Below, piece by piece: positions 1 to 9,040 of a stretch of DNA of 64,000 nucleotides. The DNA is from Sphaerospermopsis torques-reginae ITEP-024 (GTDB taxonomy: Bacteria; Cyanobacteriota; Cyanobacteriia; Cyanobacteriales; Nostocaceae), in NCBI RefSeq assembly GCF_019598945.1, contig NZ_CP080598.1, positions 868,001 to 932,000 on the forward strand. The letters run 5' to 3'. The notes beneath the pieces are model-generated. The model was given only the letters and a program-made list of their open reading frames with translations. It ran no database searches and was not told where the DNA came from. Numbering within the stretch: position 1 is the stretch's first letter; every line of letters begins with the position of its first letter. The position numbers and the translations under genes are program-made.

Positions 1-1601
1 ATTTAGAAAAACAAGGTATTGAATATAGTTTTACTGAAAAACAAGAATTACAAATAGGTAAAACTATCTTTTCCCGCTTATATAAAGACGCAGGTAATTA
101 TCAAGATACAGATGACGATGGCTATCAAATTTTATTAAATTATCGTCACCCGAATAACTTAGCAAAACAAGTTACTCTCACACAAGTTTTCACAGATCAA
201 GTTAACCCCAATTGGGTACAAGATCGCTTGGTAATTATTGGAACTACTGCCGCTAGTGTACATCCTGGTTACTATACACCTTATAGCAGTTTATCAGACC
301 AACCAGCGAGAATGCCTCGTGTTTTTATTCATGCCCAAATAGCCAGTCAAATTATTAGTACAGTGATCGATGGTAGACCTTTAATGTCTTATTGGCAAGA
401 CGGTTTTGAATGGTTGTGGATTTGGGTTTGTGCTTGTATTGGTGCTATTTTAGCATGGCAATGGCGACATCCTTTAATGTTAATAACAGTAGAGTTTTTC
501 ATTATTGTTGGTATTGTAGGAATTGCGGCTGGGTTGTATTTGCAAGCAATATGGATACCATTATTTACACCTTCTTTAGCTTTAGTTATTAGTAGTGTTG
601 CTGTCATGGGTTACACGACTTATCAAACCCAAAAACAAAACCAAGAGATTCGGCTACAAGTTGAACAACAACAAGAAGCTATTGCTCAAATCAGCTTACT
701 ATTGGATCAATCAACACAACTGCCATCGGATTTTAACAACTTTGATTTTTCAGAAATATCAAAATTCCCAACAGATGATTTATTGTTAGCTGGACGTTAC
801 AAAATTTTAAAAACTCTTGCTTCCGGTGGTTTTGGATGTACTTATTTGGCAGAAGATACACAACAAAAAGGTAATCCTATTTGTGTAGTTAAACAATTAA
901 TGCCCGCCCGTCGAGATCCAAGATTTATGGACGTTGCCCGTAGATTATTTAATACGGAAGCGGAAATTTTAGCAGTAGTGGGAAAACATGATCAAATTCC
1001 TGAATTGTTTGCTTCTTTTGAAGAACATCAAGAATTTTATTTAGTTCAAGAATATATTATTGGACATACTTTAAGTGAAGAATTACCCCCAGAAACAGGT
1101 GTTAAAAGTGAAGCTTATGTTGTAGATATGTTGAAAAAAATTTTAGAAATTTTATCATTTATTCATCAACACCGTGTAATTCATCGGGATATTAAACCTA
1201 CAAATATTATGCGACGTACAGAAGATAATCGCTTGGTGTTAATAGATTTTGGTGCTGTCAAATTAATTCAACCACGAATAGAAGGAGAAACGGAATTAGC
1301 TACTGTTGCTATCGGCACAAGAGGTTATTCACCACCAGAACAATTTGCCGGTCATCCACGCTTATGTAGTGATATTTATGCTTTAGGTATGATTGGGATT
1401 CAAGCTATTACTGGTATACCACCCCAAGAACTACCAGCAAATCCCGAAACTGGTAATATTATGTGGCGAAACAGAATTAATGTTAGCGATGAATTAGCAG
1501 CAATTTTAGATAAAATGGTTTGTTATCATTTTGGCGATCGCTATCAGTCCGCTACCGCAGTTATTCAAGATTTGAAGTCATTAATAATTCGTAATTCTTA
1601 A
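1..1601 (+). CDS. CHASE2-domain serine/threonine protein kinase, 5' end outside window
   Basis: The reading frame is open from base 3, so the true start lies upstream; 532 residues are visible. The order is the end of an extracytoplasmic CHASE2 sensor domain, three membrane segments, then a Hanks-type kinase. Kinase hallmarks are a glycine loop (GGFGCTYL), the ATP-binding lysine (CVVKQL), the catalytic loop HRDIKPTN and the DFGAVK magnesium loop, so the kinase looks active. CHASE2 kinases are common in filamentous cyanobacteria and are thought to sense an external signal and phosphorylate cytoplasmic proteins. The substrate cannot be told from the sequence. A TTG at 228 is inside the gene and is not the start. 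Confidence 0.92.
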   Translation, partial: LEKQGIEYSFTEKQELQIGKTIFSRLYKDAGNYQDTDDDGYQILLNYRHPNNLAKQVTLTQVFTDQVNPNWVQDRLVIIGTTAASVHPGYYTPYSSLSDQPARMPRVFIHAQIASQIISTVIDGRPLMSYWQDGFEWLWIWVCACIGAILAWQWRHPLMLITVEFFIIVGIVGIAAGLYLQAIWIPLFTPSLALVISSVAVMGYTTYQTQKQNQEIRLQVEQQQEAIAQISLLLDQSTQLPSDFNNFDFSEISKFPTDDLLLAGRYKILKTLASGGFGCTYLAEDTQQKGNPICVVKQLMPARRDPRFMDVARRLFNTEAEILAVVGKHDQIPELFASFEEHQEFYLVQEYIIGHTLSEELPPETGVKSEAYVVDMLKKILEILSFIHQHRVIHRDIKPTNIMRRTEDNRLVLIDFGAVKLIQPRIEGETELATVAIGTRGYSPPEQFAGHPRLCSDIYALGMIGIQAITGIPPQELPANPETGNIMWRNRINVSDELAAILDKMVCYHFGDRYQSATAVIQDLKSLIIRNS

Positions 1602-1610
1602 TTCGTAATT

Positions 1611-1781
1611 GGCAGCATCCCAAATGTGTCAATTTATTTTTATCTATGGAAATAATATGCCCCAAGGCTTAATATGATTGAACCGCAAAGGGCGCAAAGG
1701 ACACAAAGGACACAAAGGTAAGAGAGTTTAAGAGATTTTTTAGTGTTGCTGTGGTTATTTTTTCAAAATTGGGATGCTGCC
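1611..1781. repeat. MITE-like element, copy 1 (GCATCCCAA inverted ends)
   Basis: A 171-bp non-coding unit has inverted ends GGCAGCATCCCAAATG and AATTGGGATGCTGCC. TCGTAATT borders both sides and may be an 8-bp target duplication, but the flank is itself repetitive. The interior holds the cyanobacterial GCAAAGGACACAAAGG-type repeat. A second copy of the family lies at 43314-43461. Confidence 0.6.
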
Positions 1782-2093
1782 TCGTAATTCGTAATTATGA
1801 ATTACTACTTTGTATATATTAGAAGTTATTATTTATACTTTTGCTTGTGTAAATCTTGTCTAAGTCTTGTGTAAATATATATAAATATATAAGGCAAATT
1901 TTTACATTAAACTATGCAAATAATACATAAGTAAATTTCTATGTTTACGATTAGGAACTATAATGAATATTATTTTTTTGTTAAGGTTCTCCCAAAAGGA
2001 AATTTGAGTAACTTTCAAAACATAAATGGTATCAAAAATCACGTTATTCAAATAAATAATGTGAAGTAATTCGCTGCATAGGAACAAAAACAA

Positions 2094-3479
2094 GTGTTGA
2101 AGAAATTTGTGATGATTGGGGTTTTAACCCTATGTTTGTTAGCATTCCCACTCATGGGTAATGCGTTAGCCCAAGGAACAAGTACACCACCTGATCCTGA
2201 TACTGGAGATACGGCATTTGTGCTGATCTCATCGGCACTGGTATTGTTGATGACACCTGGATTAGCATTTTTTTATGGTGGGTTTGTGCGATCGCGCAAT
2301 ATCCTCAACACCTTAATGATGAGTTTTGTGTTGATGGCCATTGTCGGAGTCAGCTGGGTTTTGTGGGGTTATAGTTTGTCCTTTGCTCCTGGTTTACCCT
2401 TCATCGGTGGCTTACAGTGGCTAGGGTTAAACGGTGTCGGTTTAGAAACCAGCGGATATTTGCAAGGTTCAGCCCCGGAAGATGTGGTTTCCTATGCGGG
2501 AACAATACCGCATCAAGCATACATGATCTATCAAGCCATGTTTGCAATTATTACCCCAGCTTTAATTTCTGGGGCGATCGCCGAACGGATGAGTTTCCGC
2601 GCCTATTGCCTATTTGTGCTATTGTGGTCAACCTTTATCTACACACCCCTAGCGCACATGGTTTGGGCAAAAGGTGGATTTTTGGGCTTATACGGTGGTT
2701 TAGGCGCTCTTGACTTTGCTGGTGGTACAGTAGTACATATTAGTTCAGGGGTTTCTGCATTAGTGGCCGCCATAGTTCTCGGACCAAGGAAAAACCACCC
2801 AGATCGTCTCAGTCCACCCCACAACGTCCCCTTCATTTTATTGGGTGCTGGCTTACTTTGGTTTGGCTGGTTTGGCTTTAACGCTGGTAGCGCCTTATCT
2901 GCGGGTAGTATTGCCACAGTCGCTTTCGTTGCTACCAACACCTCAGCCGCCGCAGGTGCGTTAATGTGGCTAATTTTAGAAGCAACCCTGAGAGGAAAAC
3001 CCACCGCCGTAGGTGCTGCTACAGGTGCAGTAGCAGGTTTAGTTGGTATTACTCCCGCCGCAGGATTTGTCACACCCTTAGCAGCGATATTAATAGGTTT
3101 CATTACTTCTGTTGTTTGCTTCTATGTGGTAAGTTTCAAGCACAAGCTGAATGTTGATGATGCCTTAGACACCTATCCTGTACATGGTGTGGGTGGAACA
3201 CTAGGAGCTATTTTAACCGCCATCTTTGCTACTACGGAAGTCAACTCAGGCGGGAAAGATGGGCTATTACGTGGTAATTTTGGGGAATTATTTGTTGAAT
3301 TGGCAGCGATCGCCATAGCTTATATCATCGCGGCTGCTGGTACATGGATCATTCTCAAATTCATTGATTCTACCATTGGACTGCGTGTAAAAGAGGAAGC
3401 AGAAAACCAAGGTTTAGATATCCACGAACATGGAGAAGAAGGTTATAACTCCGAGTTTGGCGATCGCATTAACGTTTAG
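2094..3479 (+). CDS. amt: Ammonium transporter (Amt family)
   Basis: This is a 461-residue Amt/MEP/Rh-family ammonium channel of the cytoplasmic membrane. The N-terminus is a cleavable signal peptide ending near ALAQ, followed by about eleven hydrophobic helices. The family pore histidines sit in the segments VVHISSGVSALVAA and DTYPVHGVGGTLGA. The start is a GTG with AGGA about 11 bases upstream; the next codon, TTG, is an alternative. No GlnB/GlnK gene is adjacent. Nitrogen control by NtcA would be expected, but I found no GTAN8TAC site in the leader. The C-terminal tail is cytoplasmic and charged, as usual. Identification is secure. Confidence 0.95.
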   Translation: MLKKFVMIGVLTLCLLAFPLMGNALAQGTSTPPDPDTGDTAFVLISSALVLLMTPGLAFFYGGFVRSRNILNTLMMSFVLMAIVGVSWVLWGYSLSFAPGLPFIGGLQWLGLNGVGLETSGYLQGSAPEDVVSYAGTIPHQAYMIYQAMFAIITPALISGAIAERMSFRAYCLFVLLWSTFIYTPLAHMVWAKGGFLGLYGGLGALDFAGGTVVHISSGVSALVAAIVLGPRKNHPDRLSPPHNVPFILLGAGLLWFGWFGFNAGSALSAGSIATVAFVATNTSAAAGALMWLILEATLRGKPTAVGAATGAVAGLVGITPAAGFVTPLAAILIGFITSVVCFYVVSFKHKLNVDDALDTYPVHGVGGTLGAILTAIFATTEVNSGGKDGLLRGNFGELFVELAAIAIAYIIAAAGTWIILKFIDSTIGLRVKEEAENQGLDIHEHGEEGYNSEFGDRINV

Positions 3480-3480
3480 A

Positions 3481-3508
3481 GTGACTGGTGACTGGTGACT
3501 GGTGACTG
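3481..3508. repeat. Heptamer array GTGACTG x4
   Basis: Four perfect tandem copies of GTGACTG start right after the amt stop codon. This is the short tandemly repeated repetitive (STRR) type typical of heterocystous cyanobacteria. Confidence 0.9.
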
Positions 3509-3588
3509 GGCTATTAATCTTCCCCATCTCCCCATCATTCCACCTCCCCTGGTTACTCAACAATTGGTTATTTTTTATTTGCAAGTCC

Positions 3589-3623
3589 GTGAGATCCCCA
3601 GCTTCTTAAAGAATTTGGGGAAC
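3589..3623. repeat. Dispersed AGATCCCC...TTGGGGA palindrome
   Basis: This imperfect palindrome belongs to the same small family as 6053-6085 and 61755-61784. It lies between amt and the next gene and could act as a weak terminator for amt. Confidence 0.45.
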
Positions 3624-3752
3624 TTATTATTTAAGATTCAAAGGCAAAATTACTAAATTTTTGTAAACTTGATGTAAATTTAACTTACTCGGCATTAACT
3701 GACCACAGAACGCATTTTGAATTTTGAATTTTGAATTTTGAATTTTTGAATC

Positions 3753-4583
3753 GTGTCCACTTCCGCAAAACCATTTCCAATCTGGGGATTTTTCTTACTG
3801 GTGACAAACGTTATCCTGATGTTAGCCATCATTTTGCTGATTTGGCGACAGCAGAAATTGACTACTGCTTTTGCAACTAGCACTCCCCAACAACCAACCA
3901 ATATCAACCCTCCAAACCAAGCTTTCGTACCGGAGTTAGGACCACGCCATAAACTCAATTATCAGCAATGGCTAGATATTCTTAAACAAGAAGCCAAAGT
4001 AGCCGCCGAAAAACCGCCAGAAAAATTAACCATATTAGCTGGAGACTTTTTAAGTTTATGGTTTCCACCTGATTTATTGCCAGAAGGCAAAAATTGGTTA
4101 AATCAGGGAATTTCTAGTGAAACTAGCGAAGGATTATTAAAAAGATTAGATTTATTTGACCGTACCAAACCAGAAGTTATTTTAGTCATGATTGGTATTA
4201 ATGACCTGATTCGCGGGGTAGGTGATGAAGAAATTTTAGCCAATCAAAAACAAATTATCCGTTATCTCAGGAGAACCCACCCCAAAGCCAAAATTATCCT
4301 ACAGTCGATTTTGCCACATGGGGGAGAAGAAGCAACTTGGGAAGGAAGAGAAAAACTATTAGCTATTCCTAACAGTCGTATTCGCAAGTTAAATGAGGAA
4401 CTAGAAAAAATAGCGAATCAACAAAGAATTAAATACGTCAACTTACATCCCTTGTTCACTGACAAGCAAGGTGATCTGCGTCGAGAATTTAGCACCGACG
4501 GTTTACATCTCAATCCCCAAGGTTACACAGTCTGGCGCACTGCATTACAGATTTACAATGAACAGGTGACAGGTAACAGGTGA
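3753..4583 (+). CDS. SGNH/GDSL-hydrolase-like membrane-anchored protein, catalytic Ser replaced
   Basis: The 276-residue protein has one N-terminal membrane anchor (about residues 10-30) and a periplasmic SGNH-fold domain. Block III (GINDLIRG) and block V (DGLHLNP, with the Asp-His pair) are intact. Block I, normally G-D-S, reads GDFLSLWF here: the nucleophile position is Phe (TTT at about 4047). The loss suggests a catalytically dead or repurposed protein, unless the nearby Ser two residues later substitutes. The start is GTG 3753. The last residues (QVTGNR) and the stop are encoded by a TGACAGG heptamer array, so the original C-terminus may have been altered. The native role is unknown. Confidence 0.8.
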   Translation: MSTSAKPFPIWGFFLLVTNVILMLAIILLIWRQQKLTTAFATSTPQQPTNINPPNQAFVPELGPRHKLNYQQWLDILKQEAKVAAEKPPEKLTILAGDFLSLWFPPDLLPEGKNWLNQGISSETSEGLLKRLDLFDRTKPEVILVMIGINDLIRGVGDEEILANQKQIIRYLRRTHPKAKIILQSILPHGGEEATWEGREKLLAIPNSRIRKLNEELEKIANQQRIKYVNLHPLFTDKQGDLRREFSTDGLHLNPQGYTVWRTALQIYNEQVTGNR

Positions 4584-4594
4584 CAGGTGACAGT
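4564..4594. repeat. Heptamer array (GGTGACA type) overlapping a gene end
   Basis: Imperfect copies of AGGTGACAGGTAACAGGTGACA run across the stop codon of the SGNH-like gene. Confidence 0.8.
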
Positions 4595-4804
4595 GAAGAA
4601 AGCAGGGGTGCAGGGGGCAGGGTGCAAGGGGTTAATATTAACTTTTGCATGAGTGCCTTTTGCCTTTTGCCTTCTGTTCCCTGTTCCCTGTTCCCTATTC
4701 CCTTCTTTCCCAGTCCCCAGTCCCCAATCACCCATCACCACATTAACTGAATTGTCTCCTATCAAGAGAAAATAAGAAATATTGATTTTAGCAGACAACA
4801 CCAA

Positions 4805-6004
4805 ATGGATACCAAAGCTTTTAAACGCAGCCTCCAACATTCAGAAAATTACAATCGGAAAGGATTTGGACATAAAGCAGAAGTGTCCACTCAGTTGCAG
4901 TCTGAGTATCAAAGTAGCTTAATTCAAGAGATACGCGATCGCAACTACATCCTTCAAAGAGGTAATGTTACTATCCGACTAGCACAAGCATTTGGATTTT
5001 GCTGGGGTGTAGAACGTGCCGTAGCAATGGCCTATGAAACTCGTCAGCACTTCCCCACAGAACGCATCTGGATCACCAACGAAATAATTCACAATCCTTC
5101 TGTGAATCAACGGATGCAAGAAATGGAAGTCCAATTTATTCCTGTTGAAGCCAACAAAAAAGACTTTTCTGTTGTGGATCAAGGTGATGTAGTCATCCTA
5201 CCCGCCTTTGGTGCCAGCGTCCAAGAAATGCAAATTTTACATGATAAAGGTTGCCAAATTGTTGATACAACTTGTCCTTGGGTTTCCAAAGTTTGGAATA
5301 CAGTTGAAAAACACAAAAAAGGCGAATTTACCTCAATTATTCACGGTAAATACAAACACGAAGAAACCGTTGCTACCAGTTCTTTTGCAGGTAAATATCT
5401 GATTGTTTTGAATTTACAAGAAGCCGAATATGTGGCCAACTATATTCTCAATGGTGGCAACCGTGAGGAATTTTTAACCAAGTTTGCTAAAGCTTTTTCG
5501 GATGGATTTGATCCTGACAAAGATTTAGAAAAAGTCGGTATTGCTAACCAAACTACCATGCTCAAAGGTGAAACCGAACAAATTGGTAAACTCTTTGAGA
5601 AAACCATGATGCAGAAATATGGACCTGCCGCATTAAATCAACATTTTCAAAGTTTCAACACCATCTGTGACGCTACCCAAGAAAGACAAGATGCCATGTT
5701 GGAATTAGTCGAACACAATTTAGATTTAATAGTAGTAATTGGTGGATTTAATTCTTCAAATACTACACAATTACAACAGATAGCTTTTGACCGAAATATT
5801 CCTTCCTATCACATTGATAGAGTTGGGCGCATTCTCTCTGTTAACGCCATCGAACATCGGCAATTAACTGGAGAATTGACAATAGCAGAAAACTGGCTAC
5901 CGGAGGGAGAAATAGTTGTTGGTGTTACCTCTGGAGCTTCTACACCTGATAAAGTTGTAGAAGATATCATTGAGAAAATTTTTGCTTTTAAAGCAAACTG
6001 GTAA
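4805..6004 (+). CDS. ispH: 4-hydroxy-3-methylbut-2-enyl diphosphate reductase
   Basis: IspH catalyses the last step of the MEP isoprenoid pathway, reducing HMBPP to IPP and DMAPP with a 4Fe-4S cluster. The 399-residue length is that of the longer cyanobacterial/plant form. The diagnostic N-terminal block is [16 protein letters not shown], with the first cluster cysteine. Further cluster cysteines are in [11 protein letters not shown] and [11 protein letters not shown], and the C-terminal block [11 protein letters not shown] is present. All three ligand cysteines are therefore visible. The products feed carotenoids, the chlorophyll tail and the hopanoids made by the shc gene at 17.8 kb. The gene stands alone, between heptamer-rich spacers. 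Confidence 0.96.
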   Translation: MDTKAFKRSLQHSENYNRKGFGHKAEVSTQLQSEYQSSLIQEIRDRNYILQRGNVTIRLAQAFGFCWGVERAVAMAYETRQHFPTERIWITNEIIHNPSVNQRMQEMEVQFIPVEANKKDFSVVDQGDVVILPAFGASVQEMQILHDKGCQIVDTTCPWVSKVWNTVEKHKKGEFTSIIHGKYKHEETVATSSFAGKYLIVLNLQEAEYVANYILNGGNREEFLTKFAKAFSDGFDPDKDLEKVGIANQTTMLKGETEQIGKLFEKTMMQKYGPAALNQHFQSFNTICDATQERQDAMLELVEHNLDLIVVIGGFNSSNTTQLQQIAFDRNIPSYHIDRVGRILSVNAIEHRQLTGELTIAENWLPEGEIVVGVTSGASTPDKVVEDIIEKIFAFKANW

Positions 6005-6052
6005 GTAGGTCAACATAATTAAACATAAAAAAACATAAAATGTTGACAAGCT

Positions 6053-6085
6053 AGATCCCCTACTTCTGACAGCAGTCGGGGATCT
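6053..6085 (+). terminator. Palindrome AGATCCCC...GGGGATCT after ispH
   Basis: AGATCCCC (6053-6060) pairs with GGGGATCT (6078-6085), extended by ACT/AGT inside. It belongs to a dispersed repeat family and lies 50 bases after ispH. There is no T-run, so its terminator role is only inferred. Confidence 0.4.
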
Positions 6086-6211
6086 GGATATTACGTTAGT
6101 TTCCAATCACCAATCACCAATCCCCAGCTGTTTGGCATTTTGGCAATCATCTACTAAAGTAACCTGATATATTACAGAAATTACCAAGATGTTTTTCATT
6201 ATTATACCGTG

Positions 6212-6235
6212 GACGGGTGAAAACCCGTCTCTTTT
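6212..6235 (+). terminator. Hairpin GACGGGT-GAAA-ACCCGTC plus T-run
   Basis: A 7-bp GC-rich stem closed by a GAAA tetraloop is followed by TCTTTT. It has the form of an intrinsic terminator, with no coding region directly upstream. Confidence 0.55.
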
Positions 6236-6447
6236 GCCATTGTAATCTTTGCCATTTTGGCAGAAACTGAAAAATTAATTGTGCTATATTGATCAAAATT
6301 GCAGAGATTAATGAATCAAACAATTTACGCAGTTTAAATTACTGTTTTGATTGTTGATGTCATTGAAAATCCTGACAACCTATTGAATGTTATTTCTACT
6401 ATTTTTTCATATTCCAAGGTGTATTGCCACTTTCAAGCTATTAGTGC

Positions 6448-6473
6448 GGACGGGATAACCCCCGTCCTTTTTT
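6448..6473 (+). terminator. Hairpin GGACGGG/CCCGTCC plus T6
   Basis: A strong 7-bp GC stem with a 6-base loop is followed by six T residues and ATTT. It is a well-formed intrinsic terminator not attached to any visible gene. Confidence 0.75.
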
Positions 6474-6619
6474 ATTTGGGGTAACAACTGAATTTTTGGC
6501 AACCGGATCATCTATTATCAGTTTTTCGCATATTTGCATACATCCTCTGGGAAGATGCAGCCACAAAACCAGACAGGTTAAATTACTTTGGGATGTTGTT
6601 ATGCACTGGATTTATATTG

Positions 6620-6647
6620 AGGTTTGGTTAACCGCCAAACCTTTTTT
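6620..6647 (+). terminator. Hairpin AGGTTTGG/CCAAACCT plus T-run
   Basis: A perfect 8-bp stem with a 7-base loop (TTAACCG) is followed by TTTTTTG. It is the third terminator-like structure in this gap. Confidence 0.7.
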
Positions 6648-6836
6648 GTGTGTCAACATTGAGAATTTCAGCTTTGCCAGGATCTCTACATCTGGTAGGT
6701 AGGGAACAGGGGACTGGGGACTGGGTTAACCTCCCTTTCTTCCCCTGCTTCCCCTGCTTCCCCTGCCTTCTGCCCCCTGCCTCCTGCCCCCTGCTATAAG
6801 TTATATGTTCCCAGTTTTGAGGAAATAAAGATCAAA

Positions 6837-7160
6837 ATGAGTGATTGGTCTGTACAGATGATTGATCTTACCAATGATGGTAACTCTGATGTGGTTTTGA
6901 CTATTTCTGGTTCAGCTATAGCGTCTTTGACTCAAGCTGGAAATGAAAATTTGGTAAATGGAGAAGAGCAGAAACGTCCCCTAACTATGATTTTTTCCAG
7001 TAATGGTCAGGTGATTTATACTGATTTTTATACCAAATCACAACAAATCCTAACAGCGATCGCTCAACTCCACAGTGACAAATTTCTAGCTTTGCTAGTG
7101 GAAACTGCTGATGGATATAGCTTGAGGCGCTGGTCAGAAATTAATCAGCGCCTGGAATAA
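6837..7160 (+). CDS. Hypothetical protein, 107 aa
   Basis: The start ATG has GAGGAA about 12 bases upstream. The opening residues (SDWSVQMIDLTNDGNSDVV) resemble one FG-GAP/VCBS-like calcium-binding turn of the kind at the end of larger cyanobacterial surface proteins, followed by beta-rich sequence and a final alpha segment. It could be a free-standing small protein or the surviving 3' part of a longer gene whose 5' end was replaced by the heptamer-rich sequence at 6700-6800. I cannot assign a function. Confidence 0.55.
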   Translation: MSDWSVQMIDLTNDGNSDVVLTISGSAIASLTQAGNENLVNGEEQKRPLTMIFSSNGQVIYTDFYTKSQQILTAIAQLHSDKFLALLVETADGYSLRRWSEINQRLE

Positions 7161-7180
7161 TGATCACGCTGGTTAATTTA

Positions 7181-7369
7181 TTATTCGTGGCTAGAAGCTT
7201 CTAGTTTTTGGCTTTTGAGCTTCTGTAACTGTTGCAGCAGAGAATCTACTTCTGCTTGCAGGTCAATAAATTTTTCTTGTTGTTCGTCTTGGTAGTAGGC
7301 TTTGGTGAGCTTCTTAACTAACTCACTATGAGATTCGCAACTGGCAACACTGGATGATAAAGTTGACAT
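7181..7369 (-). CDS. Small coiled-coil hypothetical protein, 62 aa
   Basis: This short basic/acidic protein has a Ser-rich start and a helical, heptad-like second half (residues about 28-55, rich in L, Q, K, E), so a small coiled coil is likely. It converges with the 107-aa gene (20 bases between stops). Codon use fits its neighbours and the frame is clean. I recall similar short ORFs in other Nostocales but no named family. No function is proposed. Confidence 0.5.
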   Translation of the reverse strand: MSTLSSSVASCESHSELVKKLTKAYYQDEQQEKFIDLQAEVDSLLQQLQKLKSQKLEASSHE

Positions 7370-7534
7370 AGTTATGTTCTTTCCGAAACTAAACTCACAC
7401 CATTAGAGATATTATAATAAAGTCATCTTAACCTTTCTTAAAATCAAGTATACTTTTAATTACATACTCTAATAGGTTTCCTGCTAAATCATAAGTGACT
7501 GCGATAATGGTGAGTGTGTTCCTGATGTACATAG

Positions 7535-7765
7535 GGGACTGGTGACTGGTGACTGGTGACTGGGGAGAATAAGATATTACTTCTTGACTCCTGACTCCTT
7601 GAACTTCTGACTCCTTGAAGGGCGAAGCATTCGGAAAATAGCCTTGGAAAAAAATTGATAATTGGTCGCCCGAATGCTTCGCCCCTACAACTCCTCGTTC
7701 GCGAAGCGTGGCGAAGCCATTCTCCTGACTCCTTGAACTCCTGAGTCCTGCTTCCTGCCTGATCT
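7535..7765. repeat. Heptamer and palindromic repeat cluster before thrC
   Basis: The 495-base gap 7370-7864 holds TGACTGG and TCCTGAC-type arrays. It also holds a palindromic unit, GGGCGAAGCATTCGG (7620-7634) inverted at 7670-7684, a dispersed cyanobacterial repeat. I see no gene here; the open frame on the minus strand is made of repeats. Confidence 0.75.
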
Positions 7766-7864
7766 GTTGCTAGATATCGCCGATTGCATGGTAAAGTGAT
7801 TGACACTATCAAAAAAATCTATTTTTCTCATCTCCTAATCCCTAGTTAAGAAGTTTAGAATCCT

Positions 7865-8956
7865 GTGACTTTGAGCTTGTCTGTTGCTAAATCTCATCGC
7901 CAACCTTGGCCGGGGCTAATAGAAGCCTACCGTGAATACTTGCCTGTGAGCGAAAGTACCCCCGTGGTGACTTTGTTGGAAGGTAATACTCCTTTGATTC
8001 CTGTACCAGCGATCGCTGAACGTATTGGTAAGCAGGTGCAGGTATTTGTTAAATATGATGGTCTTAACCCCACTGGCAGTTTTAAAGACCGGGGTATGAC
8101 TATGGCTATTACCAAGGCTAAGGAAGCTGGTGCTAAGGCTGTGATTTGTGCTAGTACAGGCAATACTTCCGCTGCTGCTGCTGCCTATGCTAAACGTGGA
8201 GGAATGCGCCCGTTTGTATTGATTCCTGATGGTTATGTGGCTTTGGGTAAGTTGGCTCAAGCTTTGTTATATGGGGCGGAAGTTTTAGCTATTAAAGGAA
8301 ATTTTGACCGGGCTTTAGAAATTGTCCGGGAAATGGCGGATCATTATCCGATTACTTTGGTAAATTCTGTCAATCCTTACCGCTTGGAAGGTCAGAAAAC
8401 AGGGGCTTTTGAAGTGGTGGATGCGTTGGGTAATGCTCCTGATTGGTTGTGTATTCCCGTGGGAAATGCGGGAAATATCACAGCATATTGGATGGGTTTT
8501 TGTCAATATCATCAGGCAGGAAAATGCGATCGCTTACCGAAAATGATGGGTTTCCAAGCTGCTGGTGCTGCACCTTTGGTAAATGGTCAACCAGTGGCAC
8601 ATCCTGAAACTATAGCAACTGCGATTAGAATTGGTAATCCTGCGAGTTGGGATAAGGCGATCGCCGCTCAAACCGCTAGTACAGGTAGTTTTAACGCTGT
8701 TACAGATGAGGAAATTCTCGACGCTTATCGACTTTTAGCGTCATCAGAAGGTATTTTCTGTGAACCTGCCAGCGCCGCTTCTGTAGCTGGGTTGTTAAAG
8801 GTGAAAGATCAAGTTCCTACTGGTGCGACAGTGGTTTGTGTTCTCACTGGTAATGGTTTGAAAGATCCAGATACAGCCATTAAACACAGTCATGCTCAGT
8901 TTAAACAGGGTATACCCGCAGATTTGCAAGCGGTAGCTGAGGCTATGGGTTTTTAA
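7865..8956 (+). CDS. thrC: Threonine synthase
   Basis: ThrC converts O-phosphohomoserine to threonine with PLP. The 363-residue length is that of the short bacterial class. The PLP lysine sits in [14 protein letters not shown], the substrate loop [14 protein letters not shown] follows, and the phosphate-binding glycine run is [12 protein letters not shown]; all are typical. A GTG start at 7865 gives an N-terminus ([23 protein letters not shown]) consistent with the family. The upstream gap is packed with repeats. The gene is monocistronic, since the next gene is convergent. Confidence 0.95.
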   Translation: MTLSLSVAKSHRQPWPGLIEAYREYLPVSESTPVVTLLEGNTPLIPVPAIAERIGKQVQVFVKYDGLNPTGSFKDRGMTMAITKAKEAGAKAVICASTGNTSAAAAAYAKRGGMRPFVLIPDGYVALGKLAQALLYGAEVLAIKGNFDRALEIVREMADHYPITLVNSVNPYRLEGQKTGAFEVVDALGNAPDWLCIPVGNAGNITAYWMGFCQYHQAGKCDRLPKMMGFQAAGAAPLVNGQPVAHPETIATAIRIGNPASWDKAIAAQTASTGSFNAVTDEEILDAYRLLASSEGIFCEPASAASVAGLLKVKDQVPTGATVVCVLTGNGLKDPDTAIKHSHAQFKQGIPADLQAVAEAMGF

Positions 8957-9040
8957 AGAAGGCTGGGGACTGGTGATTGGGAAAATACAAATAATTACCC
9001 CCCTGTTTCCCCTGCTTCCTCTGATTTTAATAGCTATCTA

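Larger units (their letters stand above)
6121..6660 (+). ncRNA. Candidate small-RNA region with three successive hairpin terminators
   Basis: In the 832-base gap between ispH and the next gene I see no credible protein gene, but three hairpins followed by T-rich runs (6212-6235, 6448-6473, 6620-6647). Each is preceded by a TTTTGGCA motif (about 6142, 6254 and 6496), and two of these also share ATCATCTA. Three terminators without genes suggest one to three short transcripts. No Rfam family is recognised and the 5' ends cannot be placed. Confidence 0.35.

Noticed and set aside
1791-1805. Possible NtcA site upstream of amt (GTA...TAC)
   Set aside because: The spacing between GTA and TAC is nine bases rather than the required eight, and it lies about 290 bases from the start codon.
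2639-3103. 154-codon open frame on the minus strand inside amt
   Set aside because: It is antisense to a clearly conserved transporter and has the composition of a shadow frame (Pro/Ala/Lys-rich).
6496-6702. 68-codon frame in the three-terminator gap
   Set aside because: It runs straight through the third terminator hairpin, has no ribosome site and no recognisable protein pattern.
7489-7812. 107-codon open frame on the minus strand before thrC
   Set aside because: It is built from heptamer and palindromic repeats; the peptide has repeated SRSQE-like segments and no protein character.
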